From assembly GCA_025454835.1 (NCBI GenBank), contig JALONQ010000007.1, positions 1 to 64,000 of the forward strand: 64,000 bases of DNA, written 5' to 3'. The translations under genes were made by a program, and so were the position numbers. Shown here piece after piece: positions 16,402-24,915 of this stretch. How positions within the stretch are numbered: position 1 is the stretch's first letter; each line of letters starts with the position of its first letter. Source of the DNA: Bacteroidota bacterium. Its GTDB lineage: Bacteria; Bacteroidota; Ignavibacteria; UBA10030. Below the pieces are notes generated by a model. It was not told the DNA's origin. It was given only the letters and a program-made list of their open reading frames with translations, and made no database searches.

Positions 16402-18426
16402 TCAGAACGCCTGTCCGATGCCAAGGTGAATGATGCCGCCGGCAAACGTCTCGGGGAAGAAGCGCTTGTCGGAGATCCAGCGGTTCTGTGCTGCTTGCGG
16501 ATCGTAGACCTTCATCCCGAAGTCGAGGCGGATGGGTCCAGCCACCGTGTCATAGCGAATGCCAAATCCCGCCGCCATGGCCACTTCACTCCCCCGAACA
16601 CTTCGTCCACGAGTCCAGACATTCCCCGCATCGCCGAACAGAACGAACGACATCTTCCGAAGATCGAGGAACAGGAATTCGCCTGCATCGTCGAGTGGAC
16701 GCAGGCGGGCTTCGATGCTGGCTTCCACGAGCGCATTGCCCCCCTTGGCTGGGTCGAGCACGGCACCCAACTCGCGAGCCTTCCAGCCGCGGATGCTGTT
16801 GCTGCCGCCGCCGAAGAACTTCCGGTAGATCGGGACGTCCGCCGGCGAGCGACCGTACAACTCCGCAGCTCCGACCCGAACCCTCGCCGCCCAGACCGTC
16901 CCGCGCGGCTCACCCGGGTCCAAATAGTATTGGCCGACCAGAATCAGGCGGACGTATTGCGAGAACGGCACTTGCGTATCGAGCAATCCGCGAAACAACC
17001 GCGGCAATTGTCCGGCCTCTTCCAGCGTGATCGATTGGAAGGATCCCGCCGTTGGCGCAAACAGATCGTTGCGCCGATCGCTTTGGAGGGTGAGCGTCAG
17101 GATCGAGTTGAACTGCCGTTCGTACAGGTCGGGCAGGCTCGTGTCCTGTTGGGTCACGACACTGCGCGGGTCGCTCCATTCCAGGTTCCAGTCGGCAAAG
17201 AGCCGAGTGTACGTGGCGGTCTGCGCCGTTACGCCCATCTTGGTCCGGAGGACGGGAACGTAGTACTCCTTCTGCTTGTCCCAGATCCCCGACAAGGACG
17301 CCGTCAGGCTCACTTTGTTGCTGAAGAAGTAGGGCTGGATCAGCTGGGTGGTGACCTCGGCTTTGGCGACGAGGTTGCGATCACGGGTCGCGTCGGCGCT
17401 GAAGAGTTTCTGAAGGCTGACGCGGGAAAATGATCGCAGCGAGAGACGGAACGCAGTCGTGAGATTCCGCGCGTCTCCCAGGAAGTTCCGATGCTGGTAG
17501 CCAAGACCGGCGAGAAGATTGAGGACGTTGTCCTCGTCGTTGATGCCGATCTCAGGAGCCAGTTCCTGGAACGATCGGGTCCGCACCGTGACGCGCGTTG
17601 GAATGGCAACGCGACCGGTCGATTCCGCCGGCGCCGCGTTCTCGATGCGTGAGGCATCAAAGATCCCGAGTCGGTTCAGAAGCCGCTCACTCTCGATCTT
17701 CCTGGACTCGCTGTAGAGATCGCCCTCCTGGAAATCCAAATGGCGCCGCACGACGGCCGGATCGACGGGTTCAAGCGAGTTCGTATCCGCCACCACCTCG
17801 ACAGGCCCAAAGAGGTACTGAGGGCCCGGTTCGAAATCGAACCGCACGACGAAACGATTGAGCGCCGGCAGCTCGACGGCCTCTTTGGCGACCGCATTGA
17901 CGTTCACATAGCCATAGTCGGAGTACAATCCGATCAGACGCCGGAACTCCGCTTCTACCTTCGAGAGGACGAGGGGCTGACCGGGAGCAATCAACGCCCC
18001 CGACCGGACCTCCTCGCGAAGGGCCGGAGAGGCATCACTCGTGCCGGTAACGTGGACAGAATCGATGATCGCCCGCGGTCCTTCCACGACCCGAAAGAGC
18101 ACCGCCACACGGTCGTCGGTGAATGTCAGACTTGTGTCGATCGAGACCCGATGGAAACCCTGGTCATCGTAGAACCGTCTCAGCGACCAGAGGTCGGCTT
18201 CGAGTACGAGCGGGTCGAAATACTGCGGGGGACTCCCGATCTCGGCGTTGATGGAGTTGAGCCACTTCCAAAGCGCCCAAGGGGTCTCTTGCGACTGGAT
18301 GACCGCGCGCAACTCCTCTTTGCTGAATGTCAGTGCCCCATCGAAGCCGATCGAGCCGATCTCGCGCTGGGCGAGAACAGGCGGCGACAGCACGAGGAAC
18401 AACGCACAAACGCGGAGAAAGGTCAT
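16402..18426 (-). CDS. BamA/TamA family outer-membrane assembly protein
   Basis: The protein has 674 residues from the ATG at 18426. The signal peptide is MTFLRVCALFLVLSPPVLAQ. POTRA-like repeats follow (about 20-330, beginning IGSIGFDGALTFSKEEL), then an Omp85 barrel. The barrel carries the conserved loop-6 motif NSIRGWKARELG (the R-G-W element) and ends in the beta-signal HLGIGQAF. The product inserts beta-barrel proteins into the outer membrane. It is shorter than canonical five-POTRA BamA, so a TamA-like or accessory member is possible. The in-frame TTG at 18462 lies inside a hairpin and is less likely as a start. holB follows after one base. Confidence 0.88.
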   Translation of the reverse strand: MTFLRVCALFLVLSPPVLAQREIGSIGFDGALTFSKEELRAVIQSQETPWALWKWLNSINAEIGSPPQYFDPLVLEADLWSLRRFYDDQGFHRVSIDTSLTFTDDRVAVLFRVVEGPRAIIDSVHVTGTSDASPALREEVRSGALIAPGQPLVLSKVEAEFRRLIGLYSDYGYVNVNAVAKEAVELPALNRFVVRFDFEPGPQYLFGPVEVVADTNSLEPVDPAVVRRHLDFQEGDLYSESRKIESERLLNRLGIFDASRIENAAPAESTGRVAIPTRVTVRTRSFQELAPEIGINDEDNVLNLLAGLGYQHRNFLGDARNLTTAFRLSLRSFSRVSLQKLFSADATRDRNLVAKAEVTTQLIQPYFFSNKVSLTASLSGIWDKQKEYYVPVLRTKMGVTAQTATYTRLFADWNLEWSDPRSVVTQQDTSLPDLYERQFNSILTLTLQSDRRNDLFAPTAGSFQSITLEEAGQLPRLFRGLLDTQVPFSQYVRLILVGQYYLDPGEPRGTVWAARVRVGAAELYGRSPADVPIYRKFFGGGSNSIRGWKARELGAVLDPAKGGNALVEASIEARLRPLDDAGEFLFLDLRKMSFVLFGDAGNVWTRGRSVRGSEVAMAAGFGIRYDTVAGPIRLDFGMKVYDPQAAQNRWISDKRFFPETFAGGIIHLGIGQAF

Positions 18427-18450
18427 GGGAGGAATGCCAGAAACAACAAT

Positions 18451-18471
18451 GCCCAGCGCCAATCGCTGGGC
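18451..18471 (-). terminator. Hairpin with T-rich tail before the BamA/TamA gene
   Basis: A perfect eight-base-pair stem (GCCCAGCG / CGCTGGGC) with a five-base loop is followed on the minus strand by ATTGTTGTTT. It could be a leaky terminator or attenuator after the DUF2795 gene; no other promoter for the bamA-like gene is apparent. Confidence 0.45.
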
Positions 18472-18494
18472 ACGGAACTCGTAACCGACGATGC

Positions 18495-18518
18495 CGCTGC
18501 CGCACAGCGGTGGCAGCG
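18495..18518 (-). promoter_or_regulatory. Second hairpin between DUF2795 and BamA/TamA genes
   Basis: A seven-base-pair stem (CGCTGCC / GGCAGCG) with a ten-base loop starts two bases after the DUF2795 stop. Together with the hairpin at 18451-18471 it makes a structured 90-base intergenic leader for the bamA-like gene. Confidence 0.4.
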
Positions 18519-18519
18519 A

Positions 18520-18744
18520 TCAGTATTCCTTGTCGTCCTCGAAGAAGAAGTCTTCGTCGGTCGGGTAATCCGGCCAGATCTCTTCGATGCTCTCGTACGG
18601 CTCATCCGTGTCTTCGAGCTCCTCCAAGTTCGACACGACCTGGGTCGGAGCCCCCGTACGAACCGCGTAGTCGATCAATTCGTCTTTCGTCGCTGGCCAC
18701 GGCGCATCGTCCAGGTAGGCGGCCAGTTCAATATTCCAGATCAT
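18520..18744 (-). CDS. DUF2795 domain protein
   Basis: The protein has 74 residues, starting at the ATG at 18744 (MIWNIELAAYLDDAPWPATK), which is preceded by GGAGACGGAGGA. The N-terminal 50 residues match the small DUF2795 fold, in which the Y-L-x(4)-P-A-T-K-x-E-L-I-x-Y-A motif is conserved. The tail is strongly acidic (EEIWPDYPTDEDFFFEDD). The function of the family is unknown. It follows the LytM peptidase by 13 bases and is followed by two hairpins before bamA. Confidence 0.8.
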   Translation of the reverse strand: MIWNIELAAYLDDAPWPATKDELIDYAVRTGAPTQVVSNLEELEDTDEPYESIEEIWPDYPTDEDFFFEDDKEY

Positions 18745-18757
18745 GTCCTCCGTCTCC

Positions 18758-19726
18758 TCATTCGCGTTCCGTCCGAGCGGACGGCCCGCTGAGAACGCCG
18801 GCGAGGTCATCCTCGTAAGGAACATCGTCGAGGAAGTACTCCAGGGGATTCTGGGCGATCCCGTTCAATCGCACTTCATAGTGCAGATGCGGTCCGCTCG
18901 ACAAGCCGGTGTTCCCCGACCGAGCGATCACATCGCCTCGCTTCACCCGCTGTCCCTCACGGACGAGGACCTTGGAAAGATGCCCGTAGACCGTGTGATA
19001 CGAGAACCCGTGGTCCACTTCTACCATGATCCCGAGCCCGCCCGACCTACCGGCGAAGCTGACGACCCCATCCCCCGTCGCATGGACCTGCGTGCCCACA
19101 TCGTTGGCGATATCGAGCCCCTCATGCGGACGGTAGTAGTTGAGGATCGGATGCAGCCGAAGGCCGATGCCCCGGCGCGAGTAGTATCCTTCCATGGGTC
19201 GGATCGCGGGCAAATGCGCGAAGCGTGCCTTGTTTGTCTCGAACTTCGCCGACATGTCCCGGTAGCTCGTTACCTGGAGCGAAAGCTCCCGCTCGGCCGA
19301 AGCAACCGAATTCCGCAGGCGGTTCAGCAGTGTGCTGACGTCGGGACTCGTGGCAAAATCTACTTCGTCCACAGCGCCACCGACACCTGCCTGACGCTCG
19401 TCTTCGGAGATCGTCGGGAGATCGGCCAGAAGGCGGAGGTGGTTGCCATGGTCGTTCAACTCGGCCAGGCGACCTTCCAACTGCTGGATCCGGTGGGTCA
19501 CCATTTGTAGCTGTTGACGCAAGACCCGGTTCTCTTGTTTCATCAGGTTCGTGCGCGTGAACCCAAGCGACCACCGGTCACCCGTCCGTTGGTTGATCTC
19601 CAACGCCCCCAGCAGCAGGGCAATGCCCGCGACGAGTCCCCACGCCAGCAGGCGTGTGCGGCCCCACTTCAGCTCCTGGAACGTGAGCGTGTCGCGGGAG
19701 AAGGTATAGAGGCGGAATCGTTTCAC
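18758..19726 (-). CDS. M23 (LytM-type) peptidase with N-terminal membrane anchor
   Basis: The protein has 322 residues and starts at the GTG at 19726. One transmembrane segment (about 26-45, LLAWGLVAGIALLLGALEI) is followed by a coiled coil (about 60-105) and a C-terminal LytM domain (about 180-290). Zinc ligands are visible in RPHEGLDIA (H..D) and GPHLHYE (HxH). It probably cleaves peptidoglycan crosslinks in the periplasm, or acts as an activator or scaffold in cell-wall remodelling. It has a strong promoter at 19790-19818 and a hairpin in its leader (19746-19772). Confidence 0.9.
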   Translation of the reverse strand: MKRFRLYTFSRDTLTFQELKWGRTRLLAWGLVAGIALLLGALEINQRTGDRWSLGFTRTNLMKQENRVLRQQLQMVTHRIQQLEGRLAELNDHGNHLRLLADLPTISEDERQAGVGGAVDEVDFATSPDVSTLLNRLRNSVASAERELSLQVTSYRDMSAKFETNKARFAHLPAIRPMEGYYSRRGIGLRLHPILNYYRPHEGLDIANDVGTQVHATGDGVVSFAGRSGGLGIMVEVDHGFSYHTVYGHLSKVLVREGQRVKRGDVIARSGNTGLSSGPHLHYEVRLNGIAQNPLEYFLDDVPYEDDLAGVLSGPSARTERE

Positions 19727-19745
19727 GATAACGGTTTAGAGACCG

Positions 19746-19772
19746 GGCGCAGTTCGCCATTGGCGAAGCGCC
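19746..19772 (-). promoter_or_regulatory. Hairpin in the leader of the LytM peptidase gene
   Basis: The stem TTCGCC / GGCGAA with a three-base loop is extended by GGCGC / GCGCC across a two-base bulge, giving 11 pairs. It lies between the predicted transcript start (about 19783) and the GTG start, so it could act on translation or as an operator. Confidence 0.45.
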
Positions 19773-19789
19773 TGATTTTGATTTTGCTG

Positions 19790-19818
19790 AAAATACCTAC
19801 GATTTCAGCCTTTGTCAA
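19790..19818 (-). promoter_or_regulatory. Promoter of the LytM peptidase unit
   Basis: Minus-strand TTGACA (perfect sigma-70 type -35), 17-base spacer, TATTTT. It starts the run LytM-DUF2795 and possibly bamA-holB-metG. Confidence 0.7.
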
Positions 19819-19832
19819 GCCTTAGAGGCCTC

Positions 19833-19852
19833 AAAAAGGCTGAATAAGCCTC
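19833..19852 (-). terminator. Weak terminator after hprK
   Basis: Minus strand GAGGCT, five-base loop, AGCCTT then TTTT. The stem is only five to six pairs. The surrounding 40 bases repeat AGCCT and AGGCT several times in both directions, so other folds are possible. Confidence 0.4.
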
Positions 19853-19900
19853 GGAATACGGCTGATGCCGCCTCGAAACTAGGATCTCCTTTCGGACGGA

Positions 19901-20908
19901 TCATTCGAAGTCATGCTCAAAGTAGTCGATCGCACGCTTCCCCTTTGATCGCTCCTGGATCGCAGAATCAAGCCGCTTGGAGAACTCCTTTGCAGCGTCG
20001 TATCCGTAGTGTTTCAGCAAATAGTCCATCGCGATCACTTCCACGATCACTGTGATATTCTTGCCTGGGAAGATAGGCAGTCGGATATATGGGGTCTCCA
20101 CTCCAATGACCTGAACATGCTGATGATCCAGCCCGGTCCGAGTGTACTCTGCGTCCTTCTGCCATTCTTCCAGCTCCACGATCAGCTCGACCCTCTTTTG
20201 GAACCGGATAGAGCGGATACCGAAGATGGAGCGAATATCCACCAGACCGAGGCCCCTGATCTCCATGAAGTGCTTCACGACATCGGAGCCGGAGCCCATG
20301 AGGATCCCCTCCCCCTTTCGGGTGACCATCACGACGTCATCTGCCACAAGTCGATGGCCTCGTTCGATGAGGTCCAGGGCGACCTCGCTCTTGCCGATGC
20401 CTGAACGCCCGGTCAGCAAGACGCCGATCCCGTAGACATCGATGAAGGAGCCATGAACGGCCGTTTGCGGGGCGAACTGATCGTCCAGAAAGTCGCTCAG
20501 GAAGTAGACGAACTTGGTCGTTTCGAAGGGCGTTTGGAGCACGGAGACGCCGTTCTCCTTGGCGAGATGCAAAAGCTCCTGGTCCAGCGAATTGCCATTC
20601 GTGACGACGATGCACGGCACATCGAACTGCAGAAGCGTGCGAAAGGCCTTCCGGCGTTCTTCGAGCGAGAGATGTTTCAGGTAGCGGATCTCGGTGTTGC
20701 CGAAGATCTGTACGCGGTTATAAGTGAACAGCTCGACATACCCCGCCAGCGCAAGACCGGGTCGGTGCACATTCTTATCGATGACCTCACGCTCCACGCC
20801 GGCGTCACCGTTCAGCTGTTGCAGATGCAACCGCGTACGGTTGGCTTCGTAGAGAAATCCGACGGTGATGCTCTTCTTCCGGGTTTCTTTGAGGTGTTCC
20901 AGGGGCAT
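19901..20908 (-). CDS. hprK: HPr kinase/phosphorylase
   Basis: The protein has 335 residues from the ATG at 20908. GGAG lies at proper spacing to that ATG, while an in-frame GTG at 20914 is possible. The N-terminal regulatory domain is followed by a kinase domain with Walker A GRSGIGKSE (about 167-175) preceded by TAVHGSFIDVYG. The RGHRLVADDVV motif and the conserved MEIRGLGLVDIRSIFG segment are also present. It phosphorylates and dephosphorylates HPr on serine. No PTS gene occurs in the window, so the target is elsewhere. hpf precedes it by 12 bases, as in proteobacterial rpoN-hpf-ptsN clusters. Confidence 0.94.
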   Translation of the reverse strand: MPLEHLKETRKKSITVGFLYEANRTRLHLQQLNGDAGVEREVIDKNVHRPGLALAGYVELFTYNRVQIFGNTEIRYLKHLSLEERRKAFRTLLQFDVPCIVVTNGNSLDQELLHLAKENGVSVLQTPFETTKFVYFLSDFLDDQFAPQTAVHGSFIDVYGIGVLLTGRSGIGKSEVALDLIERGHRLVADDVVMVTRKGEGILMGSGSDVVKHFMEIRGLGLVDIRSIFGIRSIRFQKRVELIVELEEWQKDAEYTRTGLDHQHVQVIGVETPYIRLPIFPGKNITVIVEVIAMDYLLKHYGYDAAKEFSKRLDSAIQERSKGKRAIDYFEHDFE

Positions 20909-20920
20909 GGTCACTCCGGG

Positions 20921-21253
20921 TTAGAGTTTCTCCCGGACGCGGCGAACCTTCGCCCGGTCGCGACGATGGAGACGTTCCTTGTACTTCTTGAGCTGCGTGG
21001 TCAGCCGGGCAGCGGCGGCGTCGATCGACTTGAAGAAATCAGAGGTCGATCCTTCGCCGGTCAAGACGGCATTGTAGACGGACAAGTTGATCTCGGCCAG
21101 TTTGGCGCTGTTCCGGGCCTTCTCGAAATGCAGGATGACCTCGGCCTTCAGAATGCCGTCGTAGTACCGCGCAAGGTGCTCGACGGCCTCCTCGGCATAG
21201 GCGTTCAGAGATGCGTGCGCTTTGAAGTGACGCGAGGTTACGGTGACCTTCAT
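20921..21253 (-). CDS. hpf: Ribosome hibernation-promoting factor (HPF/RaiA family)
   Basis: The protein has 110 residues, the short HPF form without the C-terminal dimerisation domain. The start MKVTVTSRHFKAHASLNAYAE, the central EVILHFEKARNSAKLAEINL and a basic tail (KKYKERLHRRDRAKVRR) match the family, which binds the 30S decoding region to store inactive ribosomes. A strong AAAGGAG precedes the ATG at 21253. It is co-oriented with hprK, 12 bases apart. I see no promoter in the 45-base gap to xerC. Confidence 0.92.
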   Translation of the reverse strand: MKVTVTSRHFKAHASLNAYAEEAVEHLARYYDGILKAEVILHFEKARNSAKLAEINLSVYNAVLTGEGSTSDFFKSIDAAAARLTTQLKKYKERLHRRDRAKVRRVREKL

Positions 21254-21298
21254 GACTGGCTCCTTTGTGAACGATGAGCGGCCATGGATGACAACTGA

Positions 21299-22201
21299 TC
21301 AGGCCTTTGGATGTGCCTGATGGTACACCCTCTTCAACTGCGCCGAGGAGACATGCGTATAGACCTGCGTGGTCGACAGACTGGCATGCCCAAGCAGCTC
21401 CTTGACCGCCCGCAGATCGGCCCCACGATTCAGCAGATGCGTGGCCACGGTGTGGCGAAGCACATGGGGGCTCTGGCGGCCGACCTCTGACACGGCCCGG
21501 ATACGCGCGGCGACCATCCGCTGCACGTAGCGAGCATTCATGGGCCGACCCCGGTCTGTGACAAACGCCAGCTCACGAGCCTCGGGCGCAGGTGACAGTT
21601 CCGTTCGAAGATGCAGATACGCCTTGAAAGCTGCAACGGCTGCGCGACCCACCGGGACGATGCGATGCTTACGCCCCTTTCCGAGGACTTTGATCGTCCC
21701 ATCCCCGAGGTCGACGTCCCTGATCTTCAACTGCAGCAGCTCCTGAAGACGGATACCACCGCCGTACAGCACCTCCAACATCGCGCGATCACGCGCACCC
21801 GATGCCGTTGACACTTCCATCGCTGTCAACATCGCGGCAACGGCCTGTTCTTCCACTACGGCCGGAAGACGACGGCTCCTTCGAGGTTGTGTCAGTGTGG
21901 CGGCAGGGTTGGCGGAGAGCACGCCGCGGCGAACAAGGAAGCGGAAGAATGAACGGATGGCGGCAATGTGGCGGGCCACGGTGGCTGTGGCGCGGCCTCG
22001 GTCATACAGATCTGCGACATACGTACGAAGATACGGACGGTCGACCGTGGACAGGTCGCGCCCACAGGATCGCATGTGACCGACAAAGTCATGCAGGTCG
22101 GCCGAGTAGGCAGAGACGGTGTGCACTGAGGCACTCCGTTCCCCCTCGAGATACGACAGAAAGCCCCTCAGGTGACCTTCGAGGCCGGGCCCGACGCTCA
22201 C
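21299..22201 (-). CDS. xerC: Tyrosine recombinase XerC-like
   Basis: The protein has 300 residues, starting at a GTG whose last two bases form the start of the topA stop (GTGA, 22198-22201). The longer frame to 22318 would overlap topA. The N-terminal SAM-like DNA-binding domain (about 5-95) and catalytic domain follow XerC/D length. The catalytic set is complete: R151 (GGGIRLQELL), K175 (GKGRKHR), H246 and R249 (HVLRHTVATH), H272 (LLGHASLSTTQ), and the nucleophile Y281 (VYTHVS). It resolves chromosome dimers at dif with its partner XerD. Nothing nearby suggests an integron or phage origin. Confidence 0.92.
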   Translation of the reverse strand: MSVGPGLEGHLRGFLSYLEGERSASVHTVSAYSADLHDFVGHMRSCGRDLSTVDRPYLRTYVADLYDRGRATATVARHIAAIRSFFRFLVRRGVLSANPAATLTQPRRSRRLPAVVEEQAVAAMLTAMEVSTASGARDRAMLEVLYGGGIRLQELLQLKIRDVDLGDGTIKVLGKGRKHRIVPVGRAAVAAFKAYLHLRTELSPAPEARELAFVTDRGRPMNARYVQRMVAARIRAVSEVGRQSPHVLRHTVATHLLNRGADLRAVKELLGHASLSTTQVYTHVSSAQLKRVYHQAHPKA

Positions 22202-24459
22202 GCCGGAACCGCGAGGTCCTGCGATTCGCGAACGGTCTTGCATGACGGACATATGATCTGCGCCCCCTTGGACTGGGTGAACTTCTCCACCAGATATGGG
22301 TTGCCGCAGGCCGGACACGGTTCATTCACCGGCTTGTCCCAAGAAGCAAAATCGCATTCGGGGTACTTCGTACATCCGTAGAAGGTCCGTTTTCCCTTCT
22401 TTGTCTTACGCTCGAGCAGGTCGCCTTTGCCGCATTTCGGGCACTTGATCCCCGTCGTGATCGGCTTGGTGTTCTTGCAGCTAGGATAGTTTGAGCATCC
22501 AAGGAACGTGCCAAACCTTCCGCCCTTCACGACCATGTCCCCGCCGCACAATTCGCACTTTTCACCCGTAACGTGCTGCATCCGTTCCTGTTCTTCGGCA
22601 AGCGGCTTCGTGGTTTTGCAGGTCGGATAACCGGTACAGGCCATGAAGCGACCATTTCGGCCCCATTTGATGATCAAGGGCTTCCCGCAGTTCTCACACA
22701 CCACGTCGGTCTTTTCCTGGAGCGATTTCTTGATCGACGTGGCCAGGGCCGATGCCTTCTCGAGCGCTGTGCTGAATGGCTCGTAGAAGTCCCGCATGAC
22801 GGTCAGGTAGTCGTTCTTGCCCGTGGCGATCGTGTCGAGCTCCTTCTCCATCTGCGCCGTGAACCGCACATTGAAGACGTTCGGGAAATGCTCGACGAGG
22901 ATCTTGTTGACCTGCATGCCGAGGTCGGTCGCGAACAGGCGCCGTTCCTTCTGGTCGACGTACTTCCGGTCGATGACGGTCGAAACGATGAGCGCATAGG
23001 TGCTCGGACGCCCGATCCCCAGCGACTCCAGTTCCTTCACGAGGCTGCTCTCCGTGAACCGGGCCGGCGGCTTTGTGAAGTGCTGGCGCGGCTGAAGACC
23101 TGCAACGGCCGTGGCCAAGCCTTCCGTCAAACCCTCCGGTAGTTTTGAGGTCGGGTCGGTCTCGTCTGGCGACGGAGTGTCCTCGTCGACCGTATCGTCG
23201 AAGACCGTCAAGAATCCCCGGAAGACCGGAAGCTGATCGGTCGCGCGGAAGACCAGCGTTCCGTCAGACACGTCCACCGAGATCGCTTCGAACTCGGCGG
23301 GCGCCATCTGGCAGGCCAGGAACCGGTTCCAGATCAGCTCGTAGAGCGCGAAGAGGTCCTTGTCAAGATGCTTCTTGACCGCCTTCGGTGTGTGCTTGAC
23401 GCTCGTCGGCCGGATCGCTTCGTGAGCGTCTTGCGTGGCCTTGCCCTTCTTGAAGTGCCTCGGTTCTTTCGGCAAGTACTCTTTGCCGTAGTTCTCGTAG
23501 ATGTATTCGCGCACGCCGGCGATCGCCTCGTCGCTCAGGCGCGTCGAGTCGGTACGCATGTAGGTGATCAAGCCCGTGAGGCCCTCTTCTCCGCCAAGAT
23601 CGATGCCCTCATACAGCTTCTGGGCGAGCGTCATCGTTCGCTTGGCCGAGAACCGAAGTCTTCGGGCCGCCTCTTGCTGCAAGGTACTCGTGATAAAAGG
23701 AGGGGGAGCGTTCCGTTTGACCGGACGTTTCTGGACCGACGTGATGGCGAACGAGGCGTTGCGGACACGCTCCAAGAGCGTCTTCGCTGCTTCTTCATCC
23801 GGGATCTCCGGCTCTGCACCGCCGACTTTCGCCAGCTTGGCAAGGAATCGGTCGCCTTTCGGGGTCTCGAACTCCCCGATCAGGGACCAATACTCCTCAG
23901 GAACGAAGGCGCGGATCGCCTCCTCACGTTCGCAGATCAGACGGAGGGCGACCGATTGGACGCGGCCGGCCGACAGCCCATAGAACACAGTCTTCCACAC
24001 GAACGGCGAGATCTTGTAGCCGACGATGCGGTCCATGGCCCGACGCGCCTGCTGCGACATGACCATATTTCGGTGCAGCGGACGCGGGTGGGACATCCCC
24101 TCCTGAATGCCCGTCTCGGTGATCTCGTGAAACAAGACGCGCTTGATCCGGCTGTTGACCTCCTCGAGCTCATCGGCGATGTGGGAGGCAATGGCCTCGC
24201 CTTCGCGATCAGGGTCGGTCGCTATGAAGACCTCCTTGGCCTTCTCGGCATGTTTCCGAAGGCGCTCGACGACGTCCTTCTTTCCTTCCATCGTCTCGTA
24301 GACGACCTCGAATTCCTTCTCGATGTCGACGCTGAGCTTGCTCTTCGGAAGATTCTTGATGTGTCCGACGGAGGCCTCGACAAGAAAGTCCTTGCCCAGA
24401 TACTTGTTGATCGTCTTGGCCTTCGAGGGAGATTCTACGATAACGAGGGACTTCGCCAT
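22198..24459 (-). CDS. topA: DNA topoisomerase I
   Basis: The protein has 753 residues. The Toprim domain shows SLVIVESPSKAKTI at the N-terminus and TDPDREGEAIA (81-91). The active-site tyrosine is Y300 in GLITYMRTDSTRLS. The C-terminus carries three Cys4 zinc ribbons (CENCGKPL...CTGYPTC, CELCGGDM...CSNYPSC, CPKCGKGD...CTKYPEC) and a fourth partial one (CPACGNPY...CPSC). It relaxes negative supercoils. It starts three bases after the smg stop, and smg-topA proximity is also known from proteobacteria. Confidence 0.98.
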   Translation of the reverse strand: MAKSLVIVESPSKAKTINKYLGKDFLVEASVGHIKNLPKSKLSVDIEKEFEVVYETMEGKKDVVERLRKHAEKAKEVFIATDPDREGEAIASHIADELEEVNSRIKRVLFHEITETGIQEGMSHPRPLHRNMVMSQQARRAMDRIVGYKISPFVWKTVFYGLSAGRVQSVALRLICEREEAIRAFVPEEYWSLIGEFETPKGDRFLAKLAKVGGAEPEIPDEEAAKTLLERVRNASFAITSVQKRPVKRNAPPPFITSTLQQEAARRLRFSAKRTMTLAQKLYEGIDLGGEEGLTGLITYMRTDSTRLSDEAIAGVREYIYENYGKEYLPKEPRHFKKGKATQDAHEAIRPTSVKHTPKAVKKHLDKDLFALYELIWNRFLACQMAPAEFEAISVDVSDGTLVFRATDQLPVFRGFLTVFDDTVDEDTPSPDETDPTSKLPEGLTEGLATAVAGLQPRQHFTKPPARFTESSLVKELESLGIGRPSTYALIVSTVIDRKYVDQKERRLFATDLGMQVNKILVEHFPNVFNVRFTAQMEKELDTIATGKNDYLTVMRDFYEPFSTALEKASALATSIKKSLQEKTDVVCENCGKPLIIKWGRNGRFMACTGYPTCKTTKPLAEEQERMQHVTGEKCELCGGDMVVKGGRFGTFLGCSNYPSCKNTKPITTGIKCPKCGKGDLLERKTKKGKRTFYGCTKYPECDFASWDKPVNEPCPACGNPYLVEKFTQSKGAQIICPSCKTVRESQDLAVPA

Positions 24460-24462
24460 ACG

Positions 24463-24903
24463 CTAGTGAATGGTGTCTGTCGGGCTTCCGCCCGTGGATC
24501 GATCGGAATCGAACAACATGCCGGCCACCAGCGTCTTGACCTCCTGAGCGCCCGCCGTCGAGAAACCGGCCATCATGGCGCGTTCGATGATCGTCTCGAC
24601 GTCTTCGGACGAAAGAAGGCCCAACTGGTGGCACTGGAGCAGATATCCGTATCCGTCGGTCGAGATGACCGCCTGCTCCGCCGGGTGCAACATACGCACG
24701 GACGACTCTGATGCCGGCCGGAACCGTTCAGGGGCCGGCTGGCCCCCTTCGAGCCGGTCGAAGAGCCATGAGAAGGCCGATGAGATCTCCGTGGGCGTGT
24801 ATCCGTGTCGCGCTAGAGACGCAACGTCGATGTCCCCCAGGCGCTTCTTTTCCTGGAGTTCATCCATCAACATCATCAGGATCTCGACGATACGTTCGTG
24901 CAT
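24463..24903 (-). CDS. smg: Smg/DUF494 family protein
   Basis: The protein has 146 residues from the ATG at 24903 (an in-frame TTG at 24907-24909 is less likely). It matches the DUF494/Smg family: MHERIVEILMMLMDEL at the start, YTPTEISSAFSWLFDRL, GYLLQCHQLGLLSS and VIERAM-like helix ETIIERAMMAG, all helical. The molecular function is not established. In many genomes smg lies near dprA and topA, and here it directly precedes topA, so the pairing is conserved. Confidence 0.88.
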   Translation of the reverse strand: MHERIVEILMMLMDELQEKKRLGDIDVASLARHGYTPTEISSAFSWLFDRLEGGQPAPERFRPASESSVRMLHPAEQAVISTDGYGYLLQCHQLGLLSSEDVETIIERAMMAGFSTAGAQEVKTLVAGMLFDSDRSTGGSPTDTIH

Positions 24904-24915
24904 GGACAACCAAGA

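Noticed and set aside
21299-22201. Integrase of a mobile element
   Set aside because: The tyrosine recombinase has XerC length and sits in a housekeeping run behind topA, with no repeats, tRNA or cargo genes around it.
23368-24711. 447-residue plus-strand open frame
   Set aside because: It lies opposite topA and smg, both of which have clear motifs.
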